NCBI GenBank assembly: GCA_017470055.1
Contig: JAFUFD010000008.1
Span: 1 to 44,619 of the forward strand
DNA length: 44,619 nt
Direction of reading: 5' to 3'
Origin: Prevotella sp.
Lineage (GTDB): Bacteria > Bacteroidota > Bacteroidia > Bacteroidales > Bacteroidaceae
The notes below the pieces were generated by a model that was given only the letters and a program-made list of their open reading frames with translations, was not told the DNA's origin and did not search any database. Made by a program: the position numbers and the translations under genes. This document shows positions 29,880 to 37,952 of the stretch, one piece after another; the stretch's first letter is position 1, and the number at the start of each line of letters is the position of its first letter.

Positions 29880-30065
29880 ATGAAGACAATAAGTATGAAT
29901 CGAATGCAGATGCAGATGTGTTGCTGTTGTTGTAGCAGCAAGCAGATGATGCGTAATGATAAGGAGAAGAGAGACCAACACATTATTAATAATATATATA
30001 TAGAACGACAACATTATGAAAAGATCAGTTTTTACGATAGCATTGCTTATAGCGCTGCAAGTTAG
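29880..30065 (+). CDS. Met- and Cys-rich leader peptide ORF
   Basis: An ORF of 61 codons directly behind the promoter. Its opening MKTISMNRMQMQMCCCCCSS has six Met in 13 residues and then five consecutive Cys codons (29919-29933, codons 14-18). The rest is low-quality sequence that runs 50 bases into the next gene in another frame. The Cys codons can pair with the following AGCAGCAA (TTGCTG/CAGCAA). This is what a translational attenuator reading cysteine (and methionine) supply would look like: stalled ribosomes would reshape the RNA or alter coupling to the start at 30016. The peptide itself need not have a function. A TTG start at 29868 is possible but less likely. Confidence 0.65.
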   Translation: MKTISMNRMQMQMCCCCCSSKQMMRNDKEKRDQHIINNIYIERQHYEKISFYDSIAYSAAS

Positions 30066-30909
30066 TCAGATAGCCGTAGCGCAGAACGAGAAGGTGACCC
30101 TTCACGTACAGAATTCTGTACGCCCGTTGGTTGAGAAGTGGGTTGCCGAGTATAGCAAGACCAACGACAACGTGACTTTCCAGATTGTAGCAGGGAAAGC
30201 GCAAGACAACCAAAACAGTATTTCTTTCGTGACAGAGCAGGCAAATGACGCTGTCTTTTTCGCTCGCTATGCCGTCCTACCAGTAGTCAACAAGTCATCA
30301 GAGGCAGAGCAGTTATTGGGCAGCAAGCGTCTGAACGCCAAGAAACTGAAGAGTCTTTTCTTCGTAAAGGATGAGTTTGAGGACGACACGAAAGAGAGCA
30401 AGGCAGAGAAATCGCTTCATATCTACACAGGCAACAGCCAGCAGTCGGCATCCCGCGCGTATGCTGCCTCGTTCAAGCAGGAGACCAGTAATTATAAAGG
30501 TAAAAAGATCTCGGGTGATGACAGTTTTTTGAATGTGGCGTTGAGCCGTGACCCATTAGGTGTCGCCATCAACTCCCTCTCCAACATTTTCGACTTGCAG
30601 AGTCGCCAGTTGCGCAATAACCTTGCCTTAGTTCCCCTGGACATTGACAAGCACGGAGAACAGGTGCTGGACGAGGCTCGTCTGGACGACATCATCCTCT
30701 TGCTGGAGCAGCAGCAGTTTGCGGAGATTCCTGTCGGCAAGTTAGGACTGCAATACAATTGCCAAAATAGCCAGTTAAACGCATTCGTCCGCTGGATATT
30801 GACCGACGGCAATAAATATATTCATGAGTACGGGTTGTTACAACTTCCCCAAAAAGAGTTGGCATCCCAGTTACATCGTACAGAGCAGAAGGAATTGGCT
30901 CAAAAATAG
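30016..30909 (+). CDS. Orphan PstS-like periplasmic substrate-binding protein
   Basis: A 297-residue exported protein. The signal peptide is about residues 1-22 (cleavage after IAVA). The rest has the type II binding-protein pattern: VTLHVQNSVRPLVEKWVAEYSK, DAVFFARYAVLPVVN, then SQQSASRAYAASF and SRDPLGVAINSL, as in PstS-like or molybdate/tungstate-like domains. No ABC permease or ATPase is nearby, so it may deliver ligand to the TonB-dependent system or act as a sensor. It is the first structural gene after the Cys-rich leader, whose ORF overlaps its first 50 bases. Confidence 0.7.
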   Translation: MKRSVFTIALLIALQVSQIAVAQNEKVTLHVQNSVRPLVEKWVAEYSKTNDNVTFQIVAGKAQDNQNSISFVTEQANDAVFFARYAVLPVVNKSSEAEQLLGSKRLNAKKLKSLFFVKDEFEDDTKESKAEKSLHIYTGNSQQSASRAYAASFKQETSNYKGKKISGDDSFLNVALSRDPLGVAINSLSNIFDLQSRQLRNNLALVPLDIDKHGEQVLDEARLDDIILLLEQQQFAEIPVGKLGLQYNCQNSQLNAFVRWILTDGNKYIHEYGLLQLPQKELASQLHRTEQKELAQK

Positions 30910-30967
30910 ATTCTATAGTTCACTTAAGTATTAATTAATCAGGTTAGTTTGTTTTATTAATGAATGG

Positions 30968-30997
30968 TTGCTTGTGGAGCATTCGCTCCACGGGCAA
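30968..30997 (+). promoter_or_regulatory. Hairpin in the susC leader
   Basis: GTGGAGC-ATTC-GCTCCAC (30974-30991) with an outer TTGC/GCAA pair (30968-30971, 30994-30997), 20 bases before the susC ATG. It has no U-tract, so it is not a terminator. RNA processing or stabilisation between the binding-protein gene and susC is more likely. Confidence 0.5.
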
Positions 30998-31017
30998 TCC
31001 TAAGGGAGACATGTGTT

Positions 31018-34000
31018 ATGAAAAAGAAGTCAATAGTTGTTTTGTTATTGTGTCTGGTGTCAGCGCTGAATGCGCTGGCTCAGACCACCATCACGGGTCG
31101 TATCGTAGATGCCCGTACAGGTGATGCATTGATTGGTGCTTCCGTAGTGCCCAAGTCAAGCAAGGAGTTAGGTGCTATCACAGACATAGACGGAAACTTC
31201 AGATTGGTGACCAATGTGGAGTTGCCCCTCACCCTCAGCGCACAGTATGTAGGTTATCGCCCACAGGAGGTGGATGTGTATGATGCCTCAGAGCCTGTGG
31301 ATATCCAGTTGATTGACAACTCCAACCGTCTGAATGAGGTGGTAGTCATTGGTTATGGTGAGCAGAAGCGTCTCGAACTGACCAGTGCCATCTCCAGTGT
31401 AGGCAATGAGGTGCTGCGCCAGCAGAATAATTCTGTAGAGAGTGCGTTGCAAGGTGCCGTCGCTGGTCTTAATGTGACACAGACATCAGGTCAGCCGGGT
31501 GCGGCAAGTATCATCCGTATCCGTGGTGGTAACTCCATCACAGGTGGTAACGAGCCCCTTTATGTGATTGACGGTTTTATAGTCTATAACGATCCCGCCT
31601 CAACACGTACTGGTGCCAAGACGAGTGATGCCACGCTGGACCCGCTGTCCTTCTTGAATCCTGCCGACATTGAGAGCATTGAGGTGCTGAAGGATGTAAG
31701 CGCTACCGCCATCTATGGTACTCGTGGTGCCAACGGTGTGATTATCATCACCACCAAGAAAGGCTCCCATGGTCGTAATAATATCAATTATAACGCCTCT
31801 TTCGGATGGAGTACCATCGGTAAGAAACTGGATTTCCTCAATGCCCAACAGTGGGTGGACATCTGGCATGAACTCTACCAGAACGGTGAACTGGGCTATG
31901 ATCTTGACAATCCCACCCAGAGTTACGACTGGCAGGACGCAGCCCTGCGTACAGGTTTCTCGCAGGAGCACCAGATCTCATTCGTCGGTGGCGACGAGAT
32001 CTCACGCTATAGCATCAGCGGTAGTTATAAGGGACAAGAAGGTATTGTGAAGGGTACAGAACTGACCCGTTATGCCGGGCGTATCAACTACGAGCGTAAC
32101 ATTTTCAAGAACCTGCTGGTGGGTGTTAATGCCAATGCCGCTTACAACAAGGTATTGGGTGTCGCTGACAACAGCGGTAACATGTTCCAGCCCAGTCCTT
32201 GGTTTGCCGCTATCTCACACACACCATACACCTCTATTTATAATGCTGACGGCTCGTATAACTACGATGCTACCCCTACCAGCGTGGATATCTACAATGG
32301 CAAGGTAGGCAACCCTATCAGCGATCTGGAGAATACGAAGGCAGAGACGGAGAATACTCGTGTGATTGGTACTGGTTTCGCTGAGTGGACTATCATCCCA
32401 CAGTTGAAGTTGAAGGCGAGCCTGGGTGCTGATATCTCGAACACCCGCCAGAGTTACTATGCTCCCTCTTATACCACTGGTGGTATTGCCAATAGCGGTT
32501 ATGCCTCTGTTGGTCAGACAAAGACCACAACATGGCAGACGGAGTATACGGCTACTTATAGCAATATTTTCAAGCGTGTTCACTCATTGACGGCACTGTT
32601 GGGCTATACTGCACAGCATACCGACCGTAGCAGTGTCGCCACAACGGCTTACGGTTTCAGCAACGATGCCACAGGTTATGACAATTTAAGTGCTGCCGCC
32701 ACTACCCTGCCCTCTGTCAGTGGTCACTACATCTCTACCCTCCAGTCATGGATCGGTCGTGTAAACTACAGTTATGACTCTCGTTATAATGCCTCTCTGA
32801 CACTGCGTGCCGATGGCTCAAGCCGTTTTGCCAAAGACCACCGTTGGGGATGGTTCCCCTCACTGGGTCTTTCGTGGAACATTGACCGTGAGAAATGGCT
32901 CCACTTAGGCAAGAACGTGGACTTCATCCAACTGCGTGCCTCTATCGGTACTGTAGGTAACCAGGAGATCGGTGACTACCAGTTTGCCGCCAATGTGGTC
33001 CCCCGCACGGTGATCATCAATAACCAGCAGGCTACGAGTTATATCATTGAGAACAAGTCAAACGAGGATTTGAAGTGGGAGACCACTACCTCTTATAATA
33101 TCGGTCTGAGCACAGGTTTCTTCCAGAACCGCCTGACAGTAACTCTCGACGCATATTATAAGAAGACGAGTGACCTGTTGCTGGATGTTCCTGTAGAGCA
33201 GGTGACCGGTTTCTCCACCGTACTGCGCAACGTCGGCTCAGTCACGAATAAGGGTGTAGAGTTGGAAGTAGGCGGTGTGCTGATTGACAACAAGAACTGG
33301 AAGTGGAATGTGAATGCGAATATCGCTCATAATAAGAACGAGGTGACCAGTCTGGGTGACTCAGAGTATTTCCTACCCGATTTCGCATCAGTAGGTACCT
33401 TACAGTATATCAACCCGCTGATTGTGAAGGTAGGTGAGCCTCTCGGTACCTTCTACGGTTACAAGTTCAAGGGTATCATCCAGTCGAACGAGGATTTGAG
33501 CAGTTTGCCTACACAAACTATCTCCACTGTAGAGCCTGGTAACCCGAAGTTTGAGGATATCGATGGCGATGGCGTGGTCAACGAGCAAGACCGTGTGGTT
33601 TTGGGAAACATCCAGCCGAAGTTCACTTACGGCTTCAATACCAAGGTAGCCTATAAGAACTGGGATCTCTTCGTCAGTGTCAGCGGTAGTTATGGCAACA
33701 AACTCTTCAATGCCCTTGCTTGTCGTCTGGACCGTGGTAACGGCTATTACTACAACCCGCTCGCCGAGGTTGCCGACCGCTGGACTATCAGCAATCCCAG
33801 CAATACCATCCAGAAGGCGACCAGTGCTACCTCTATCTATGCGGACGACCGCTTCGTGGAGAATGCCAGTTACCTGAAGTTCCGTAACATCCAGTTGGGT
33901 TATACCCTGCCTGTTCCACAGATTACGAAGGATGCCAAACTCCGTCTGTATGTGTCTTTGCAGAACTTCTTCACCATCACTAATTACAGTGGCTATGACC

Positions 34001-34113
34001 CAGAGGCTAACCGTAATGGTATCGATGAGACCAGCGCTTTGTATCAGGGTGTGGACTATGGTGCCTATCCTGCTGCCAAGACAGTACTCGTAGGATTTAA
34101 TATCACATTATAA
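31018..34113 (+). CDS. SusC/RagA-type TonB-dependent outer-membrane transporter
   Basis: A 1031-residue SusC-like transporter. A signal peptide (MKKKSIVVLLLCLVSALNALAQ) is followed by a carboxypeptidase D-like domain (about 23-100: ITGRIVDARTGDALIGASV), NEVVVIGYGEQKR before the plug (about 110-225, IRIRGGNSITGGNEPLYVIDG, SIEVLKDVSATAIYGTRGANGVI) and then the beta-barrel ending in a terminal aromatic/hydrophobic strand (VLVGFNITL). With SusD it takes up large or scarce nutrients using TonB energy. The start at 31018 fits the signal peptide; the 18 codons before it contain the leader hairpin. The substrate cannot be read from sequence; neighbours suggest a sulfur compound. Confidence 0.95.
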   Translation: MKKKSIVVLLLCLVSALNALAQTTITGRIVDARTGDALIGASVVPKSSKELGAITDIDGNFRLVTNVELPLTLSAQYVGYRPQEVDVYDASEPVDIQLIDNSNRLNEVVVIGYGEQKRLELTSAISSVGNEVLRQQNNSVESALQGAVAGLNVTQTSGQPGAASIIRIRGGNSITGGNEPLYVIDGFIVYNDPASTRTGAKTSDATLDPLSFLNPADIESIEVLKDVSATAIYGTRGANGVIIITTKKGSHGRNNINYNASFGWSTIGKKLDFLNAQQWVDIWHELYQNGELGYDLDNPTQSYDWQDAALRTGFSQEHQISFVGGDEISRYSISGSYKGQEGIVKGTELTRYAGRINYERNIFKNLLVGVNANAAYNKVLGVADNSGNMFQPSPWFAAISHTPYTSIYNADGSYNYDATPTSVDIYNGKVGNPISDLENTKAETENTRVIGTGFAEWTIIPQLKLKASLGADISNTRQSYYAPSYTTGGIANSGYASVGQTKTTTWQTEYTATYSNIFKRVHSLTALLGYTAQHTDRSSVATTAYGFSNDATGYDNLSAAATTLPSVSGHYISTLQSWIGRVNYSYDSRYNASLTLRADGSSRFAKDHRWGWFPSLGLSWNIDREKWLHLGKNVDFIQLRASIGTVGNQEIGDYQFAANVVPRTVIINNQQATSYIIENKSNEDLKWETTTSYNIGLSTGFFQNRLTVTLDAYYKKTSDLLLDVPVEQVTGFSTVLRNVGSVTNKGVELEVGGVLIDNKNWKWNVNANIAHNKNEVTSLGDSEYFLPDFASVGTLQYINPLIVKVGEPLGTFYGYKFKGIIQSNEDLSSLPTQTISTVEPGNPKFEDIDGDGVVNEQDRVVLGNIQPKFTYGFNTKVAYKNWDLFVSVSGSYGNKLFNALACRLDRGNGYYYNPLAEVADRWTISNPSNTIQKATSATSIYADDRFVENASYLKFRNIQLGYTLPVPQITKDAKLRLYVSLQNFFTITNYSGYDPEANRNGIDETSALYQGVDYGAYPAAKTVLVGFNITL

Positions 34114-34158
34114 TGAGATAACGATATATCGAAATATCGAGATAAAAAACGAAACATT

Positions 34159-35748
34159 ATGAAAAAGAATTATTTTAACTATATATTCGCTGCCGCACTG
34201 GCACTGAGCAGTTGCGCAGACTTGGAACAGAGTTCCATCAGTTCTATCGACAAAGATAATTTCTATGGTAGCAAGGACGATATCGAGACTGCTATCAACG
34301 GTATCTATCAAGAGTTTACGGTAGATGGTTTCTATGGCATGTTCAACAACCAGAGTGTCTACATCAACGACTTGCAGACCGACTATGTGAAGGCTGGCGC
34401 ACAGACTAACTCAGCGCATATCCGTGAGTTGTCGAACTTCGCTGTGCAGCCCACCAACCTCTTCGTCAACTATGCGTGGGAGGAGCATTATACAGCCATC
34501 AACCGTGCCAATGTGGTCATCGACAAGGTGACGGATGCTTCTTTCCTTGACGAGCAGTCAAAACAGAACTATATCAACGAGGCTCGTTTCCTGCGTGGTT
34601 TTGTATATTTCAACCTCGTGCGCTATTTCGGCGGTGTGCCCATCGTACTCCATGACGGTGAGGGTGAGGGAGCCCCACGTAACAGTGTTGATGAGGTATA
34701 TCACCAGATTGTAGAGGATCTCACCGCTGGTGAGCAACTGCCTGCCAATTACACCACCCTCGACAGCAAGGCTAATAGTTTAGCCGCATCTGCCCTGCTC
34801 TCCAAGGTCTACTTGGTATGGGCGCAGACATCCAGCGACGAGGGTAAGGCAAACCAGCGTGACTATTACCAGAAGGCTGTTGACTATGCTAATAAGGTCA
34901 TCAACTCCGGGAAGTATAGCCTGCTTAATAAGTTCATTGACAACTGGTCAGTAGACAAGAAACATGGCGCAGAGCATATCTTCTCCATTGAGCACGACCG
35001 CACCATCAACGCCAACGTGTCTGGACACTGCACCTTCGCCACCAACTGGGATGACGCAGAGCCAGTACTGCTTGCCACCAGTGACAAGTATTATAATCAG
35101 ACAGACCCCCGTGACCAGCGTCGTGACGGATCATGGGCAAAGCGTATCTACAACCCCAATACGGGCGAAGATTATGTCTTCACCATCCCACGTTTCCGCA
35201 AGTACATCGACTCGCTGAACTTCGCCAACCCAGCCTCAACAGGTAATGTGGCAGGACAGTCGACCAACACCGCTATCATCCGCTATGCCGAGGTGTTGCT
35301 TATCAAGGCAGAGGCAGAGAATGAATTGAACGGTCCTACGGCAGCCGCCTACGATGCGATCAATCAGGTACGCCGTCGTGCCTACTGGAGTCCTTATGAG
35401 AATACCCAGTTCACGCCATCCGACGGTTCTGACCTCAACCTCTCTGGACTGACCAAGGAACAGTTCCGTGAGAAACTGCGTGAGGAGCGTCGCTTGGAGT
35501 TCGTCTTGGAGGGACAGCGTTGGTTCGACCTCATCCGTTGGCATATTTTGGTAAAATATGTAAAGGCAAACACACCGACCGATGCGGAGACCCTCGGTAC
35601 CAAGACCACCAAGATACAGAACGTGTCGAAGAAGAACTACCTGTTGCCATTACCTCAGGAGCAGATCATCCTGAACCCGAATTTAGAGCAGAACTGGGGT
35701 TATAGCGGTGAGTCAGGTGATGGCCCTTATGGAGCAGAATTTGAGTAA
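34159..35748 (+). CDS. SusD/RagB-type surface lipoprotein
   Basis: A 529-residue lipoprotein with the lipobox LSSC (Cys19) and SusD-type helices: EARFLRGFVYFNLVRYFGGVPIV (about 143-165) and the C-terminal EERRLEFVLEGQRWFDLIRW near 440-460, then YLLPLPQEQIILNPNLEQN at the end. SusD proteins cap the SusC barrel on the cell surface and bind the ligand. It follows susC by 45 bases, in which the short palindrome CGATATATCG lies. No glycoside hydrolase is adjacent, which argues against a polysaccharide utilisation locus. Confidence 0.95.
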   Translation: MKKNYFNYIFAAALALSSCADLEQSSISSIDKDNFYGSKDDIETAINGIYQEFTVDGFYGMFNNQSVYINDLQTDYVKAGAQTNSAHIRELSNFAVQPTNLFVNYAWEEHYTAINRANVVIDKVTDASFLDEQSKQNYINEARFLRGFVYFNLVRYFGGVPIVLHDGEGEGAPRNSVDEVYHQIVEDLTAGEQLPANYTTLDSKANSLAASALLSKVYLVWAQTSSDEGKANQRDYYQKAVDYANKVINSGKYSLLNKFIDNWSVDKKHGAEHIFSIEHDRTINANVSGHCTFATNWDDAEPVLLATSDKYYNQTDPRDQRRDGSWAKRIYNPNTGEDYVFTIPRFRKYIDSLNFANPASTGNVAGQSTNTAIIRYAEVLLIKAEAENELNGPTAAAYDAINQVRRRAYWSPYENTQFTPSDGSDLNLSGLTKEQFREKLREERRLEFVLEGQRWFDLIRWHILVKYVKANTPTDAETLGTKTTKIQNVSKKNYLLPLPQEQIILNPNLEQNWGYSGESGDGPYGAEFE

Positions 35749-35784
35749 AATTGAGATATTCAATCATTAAAACGTTATAGACAA

Positions 35785-36831
35785 ATGAAAAAGAATTTAG
35801 TAAGAACTATCGCCGTGGCTCTGCTCGCAACCACCGGCATCCAACAAGTCGCTGCCCAGCAGCAAGTAGCAAACAATCGTCGTGAGCGCATCCTGCAAGT
35901 ACTCGACCAGAGCCGTCCTAACGAGTATGTGCCTGCCGGCTTCTTCCTCCATTTCGAGAATAAGTTGGGGCGTAAGGCAGTAGAGGACCACAAGGCTTTC
36001 TATAAGGCAACCAACATGGACTTTGTGAAAGTGTTCTACGAGATTGTCGTTCCGCAAATTGACATCAAGAGCGGAAAGGACTGGGAAAAAGTACCCGTTT
36101 ATGGCGAGGATTTCTTTGCCCCACAGGTAGCCGTTATCGAGGATCTTGCCCGTGAGTATGGTAGTGAGGCATTCATCCTGCCTACCGTATATTCTCCACT
36201 GGCACTTGCTGCCCAGACATTAGGTAAGAGAGGCGAGGACCTGAAGAAGTTCGCTGAACAGGATCCCGTTGCTTTCGGTCACGCCATCAAGAACCTCTCC
36301 CTCTCTATTGAGAACTACCTGCGTGCTGCCCGTAAGCATGGTGCCGACGGATTCTATGTGTCGAGCCAGGGTGGCGACGGCAACCTGCTGTCTGCTAAGA
36401 TATGGAACGAGCAGGTACGTCAGTGGGACAAGCACGTCTCTGAGGTGGCAAATGAGATTGGCGAGATTAACATCTTGCATATCTGCGACTACGGTGCACC
36501 CTTTAAGAATGCTGAGGCACTCTATGCCTTCGCTGACTATCCTGCCAGCATCATCAATGTGCCCTTGAACTTCTCTGACGGCTCCGTACTTGACTTGAAA
36601 GAGGCGCAGAAGCGTTTCGGTCGTCCTATCTTCGGAGGCTTGGAGCGTCTGGGTGTCATTGCCACTGGTACTGTAGAGCAGGCTAAGGCTGCTGTTGACA
36701 AAGTGCTGGAGAACGCTCCCCAGAACTTCATCCTTGGTGCCGACTGCACCGTGCCTAGTGACACTGACTGGGAGAAACTGCGTGCAGTCATCGACTATGC
36801 GCACTCTTGGCGCCTGACTCATAAGAAATAA
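35785..36831 (+). CDS. Exported UroD/MtaA-fold protein with His-x-Cys...Cys pattern
   Basis: A 348-residue protein of the uroporphyrinogen decarboxylase superfamily, here with a signal peptide (residues 1-24, MKKNLVRTIAVALLATTG to VAA). The superfamily also contains zinc-dependent methyl transferases (MtaA, MtbA, CmuA) whose zinc is held by His, Cys and a later Cys. H232 and C234 in INILHICDYG and C321 in ILGADCTVPS match that pattern in order and spacing, so a zinc thiol-methyltransferase role is more likely than decarboxylation. Export to the periplasm or surface is unusual. The next gene is a paralogue. Substrate unknown; a methylthio or thiol compound would suit the operon. Confidence 0.8.
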   Translation: MKKNLVRTIAVALLATTGIQQVAAQQQVANNRRERILQVLDQSRPNEYVPAGFFLHFENKLGRKAVEDHKAFYKATNMDFVKVFYEIVVPQIDIKSGKDWEKVPVYGEDFFAPQVAVIEDLAREYGSEAFILPTVYSPLALAAQTLGKRGEDLKKFAEQDPVAFGHAIKNLSLSIENYLRAARKHGADGFYVSSQGGDGNLLSAKIWNEQVRQWDKHVSEVANEIGEINILHICDYGAPFKNAEALYAFADYPASIINVPLNFSDGSVLDLKEAQKRFGRPIFGGLERLGVIATGTVEQAKAAVDKVLENAPQNFILGADCTVPSDTDWEKLRAVIDYAHSWRLTHKK

Positions 36832-36853
36832 TACATTATAACAATGATCCCAT

Positions 36854-37921
36854 ATGAATTTTAGCCATATTTTCCGCAGAGGTCTGCTACTCTTTGTAGC
36901 AGTCTCTGCTTTCAACCAAACCATTTTCGCACAGACTTACGATAATTATAACAAGCGTGAGTTGTTGTTGCAAGTATTGGATCAAAGCCGTCCCAACGAC
37001 TATGTCCCCGTGTTCTTCAATATCCATTTCCCCGACAAGTTCGGATGGAAAGCGGTACAGTCACACATCAACTGGTTCCGCACGACACATGTTGATTTCG
37101 TGAACGTGAAATATGAGTACGTACCTCAGCGTGTGGAGGTGAAAAATCCTGCCGACTGGAAGAAGTTTCAGCAATTCCCTGCTGATGAGTGGACAGATCA
37201 AGTGCTTGTCGTGAAAGAACTCGCCCGTGAGTTAAAGGATGAGGCGTTTATCATCCCCACGGTCTACTCACCCCTTGCCTTGCTCCGTCAGGCAACAGGG
37301 GTATGGGGCTCTACAGATCCTGATGCAGGGAAAAAGTTTATCGAACTCATTAAGAAAGACCCAGAGGCAGTGAAACCTGCATTGGAAGCAGTGACAAAAA
37401 GTCTGATTTATTACATCCGTGAGGCTCGTAAGGCTGGTGCCGATGGCTTCTATATCTCCAGTCAGGGCGATGATGTCGAGTCGTTTGGAGGAAAATTGTT
37501 CATAGACTTGATAAAGCCTTACGACAAGCAGGTGTCAGATGCTGCTAATGAGGTGGCACCTTTCAATATCCTGCATATCTGCGAGGCAGGCGGTCATTTC
37601 ACAGCAGAGTCGTTTAACGACTATACTGACTATCCTGGCAGTGTCGTTAACGTTCCTTATCATGAGTTCCAAGGACCATCCCTAACCACCAAGCAGGTGG
37701 CAGAACTTTTCAAGCGTCCTGTATTAGGTGGTCTGCCCCGTCAGAGCAAGATCTATACGGGCACCATTGAGGAGGCAAAGGCTGAGGTAGATGAGATATT
37801 GAGGAATGCTCCCAAAAACTTTATCCTTGGTGCTGATGATTCCGTACCCAATGACTCTGACCCCGAGAAGTTGCGCGCTTTGGTGGACTACGTTCATTCA
37901 TGGCGACAGACCCATAAATAA
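36854..37921 (+). CDS. Second exported UroD/MtaA-fold paralogue (third zinc ligand replaced)
   Basis: A 355-residue paralogue of the preceding protein, also with a signal peptide (MNFSHIFRRGLLLFVAVSAF to FAQ). Both share LLQVLDQSRPN-Y-VP near the start, FI-PTVYSPLAL near 135, ADGFY-SSQG near 197 and NILHIC. It keeps H241 and C243 but has D329 in ILGADDSVPND where the first copy has Cys. Either the metal is bound differently or the two copies act as a heteromer or on different substrates. It follows the first copy by 22 bases, which indicates tandem duplication within the operon. Confidence 0.8.
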   Translation: MNFSHIFRRGLLLFVAVSAFNQTIFAQTYDNYNKRELLLQVLDQSRPNDYVPVFFNIHFPDKFGWKAVQSHINWFRTTHVDFVNVKYEYVPQRVEVKNPADWKKFQQFPADEWTDQVLVVKELARELKDEAFIIPTVYSPLALLRQATGVWGSTDPDAGKKFIELIKKDPEAVKPALEAVTKSLIYYIREARKAGADGFYISSQGDDVESFGGKLFIDLIKPYDKQVSDAANEVAPFNILHICEAGGHFTAESFNDYTDYPGSVVNVPYHEFQGPSLTTKQVAELFKRPVLGGLPRQSKIYTGTIEEAKAEVDEILRNAPKNFILGADDSVPNDSDPEKLRALVDYVHSWRQTHK

Positions 37922-37952
37922 TAAACAGCCATTTTTTCCGTTATTAATCTAA

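Noticed and set aside
31018-35748. Polysaccharide utilisation locus
   Set aside because: No glycoside hydrolase, lyase, sulfatase or sugar regulator lies nearby.
35785-37921. Haem biosynthesis uroporphyrinogen decarboxylase (hemE)
   Set aside because: Both proteins carry signal peptides, are tandem in a SusCD operon, and the first has the zinc-ligand pattern of methyltransferase relatives.
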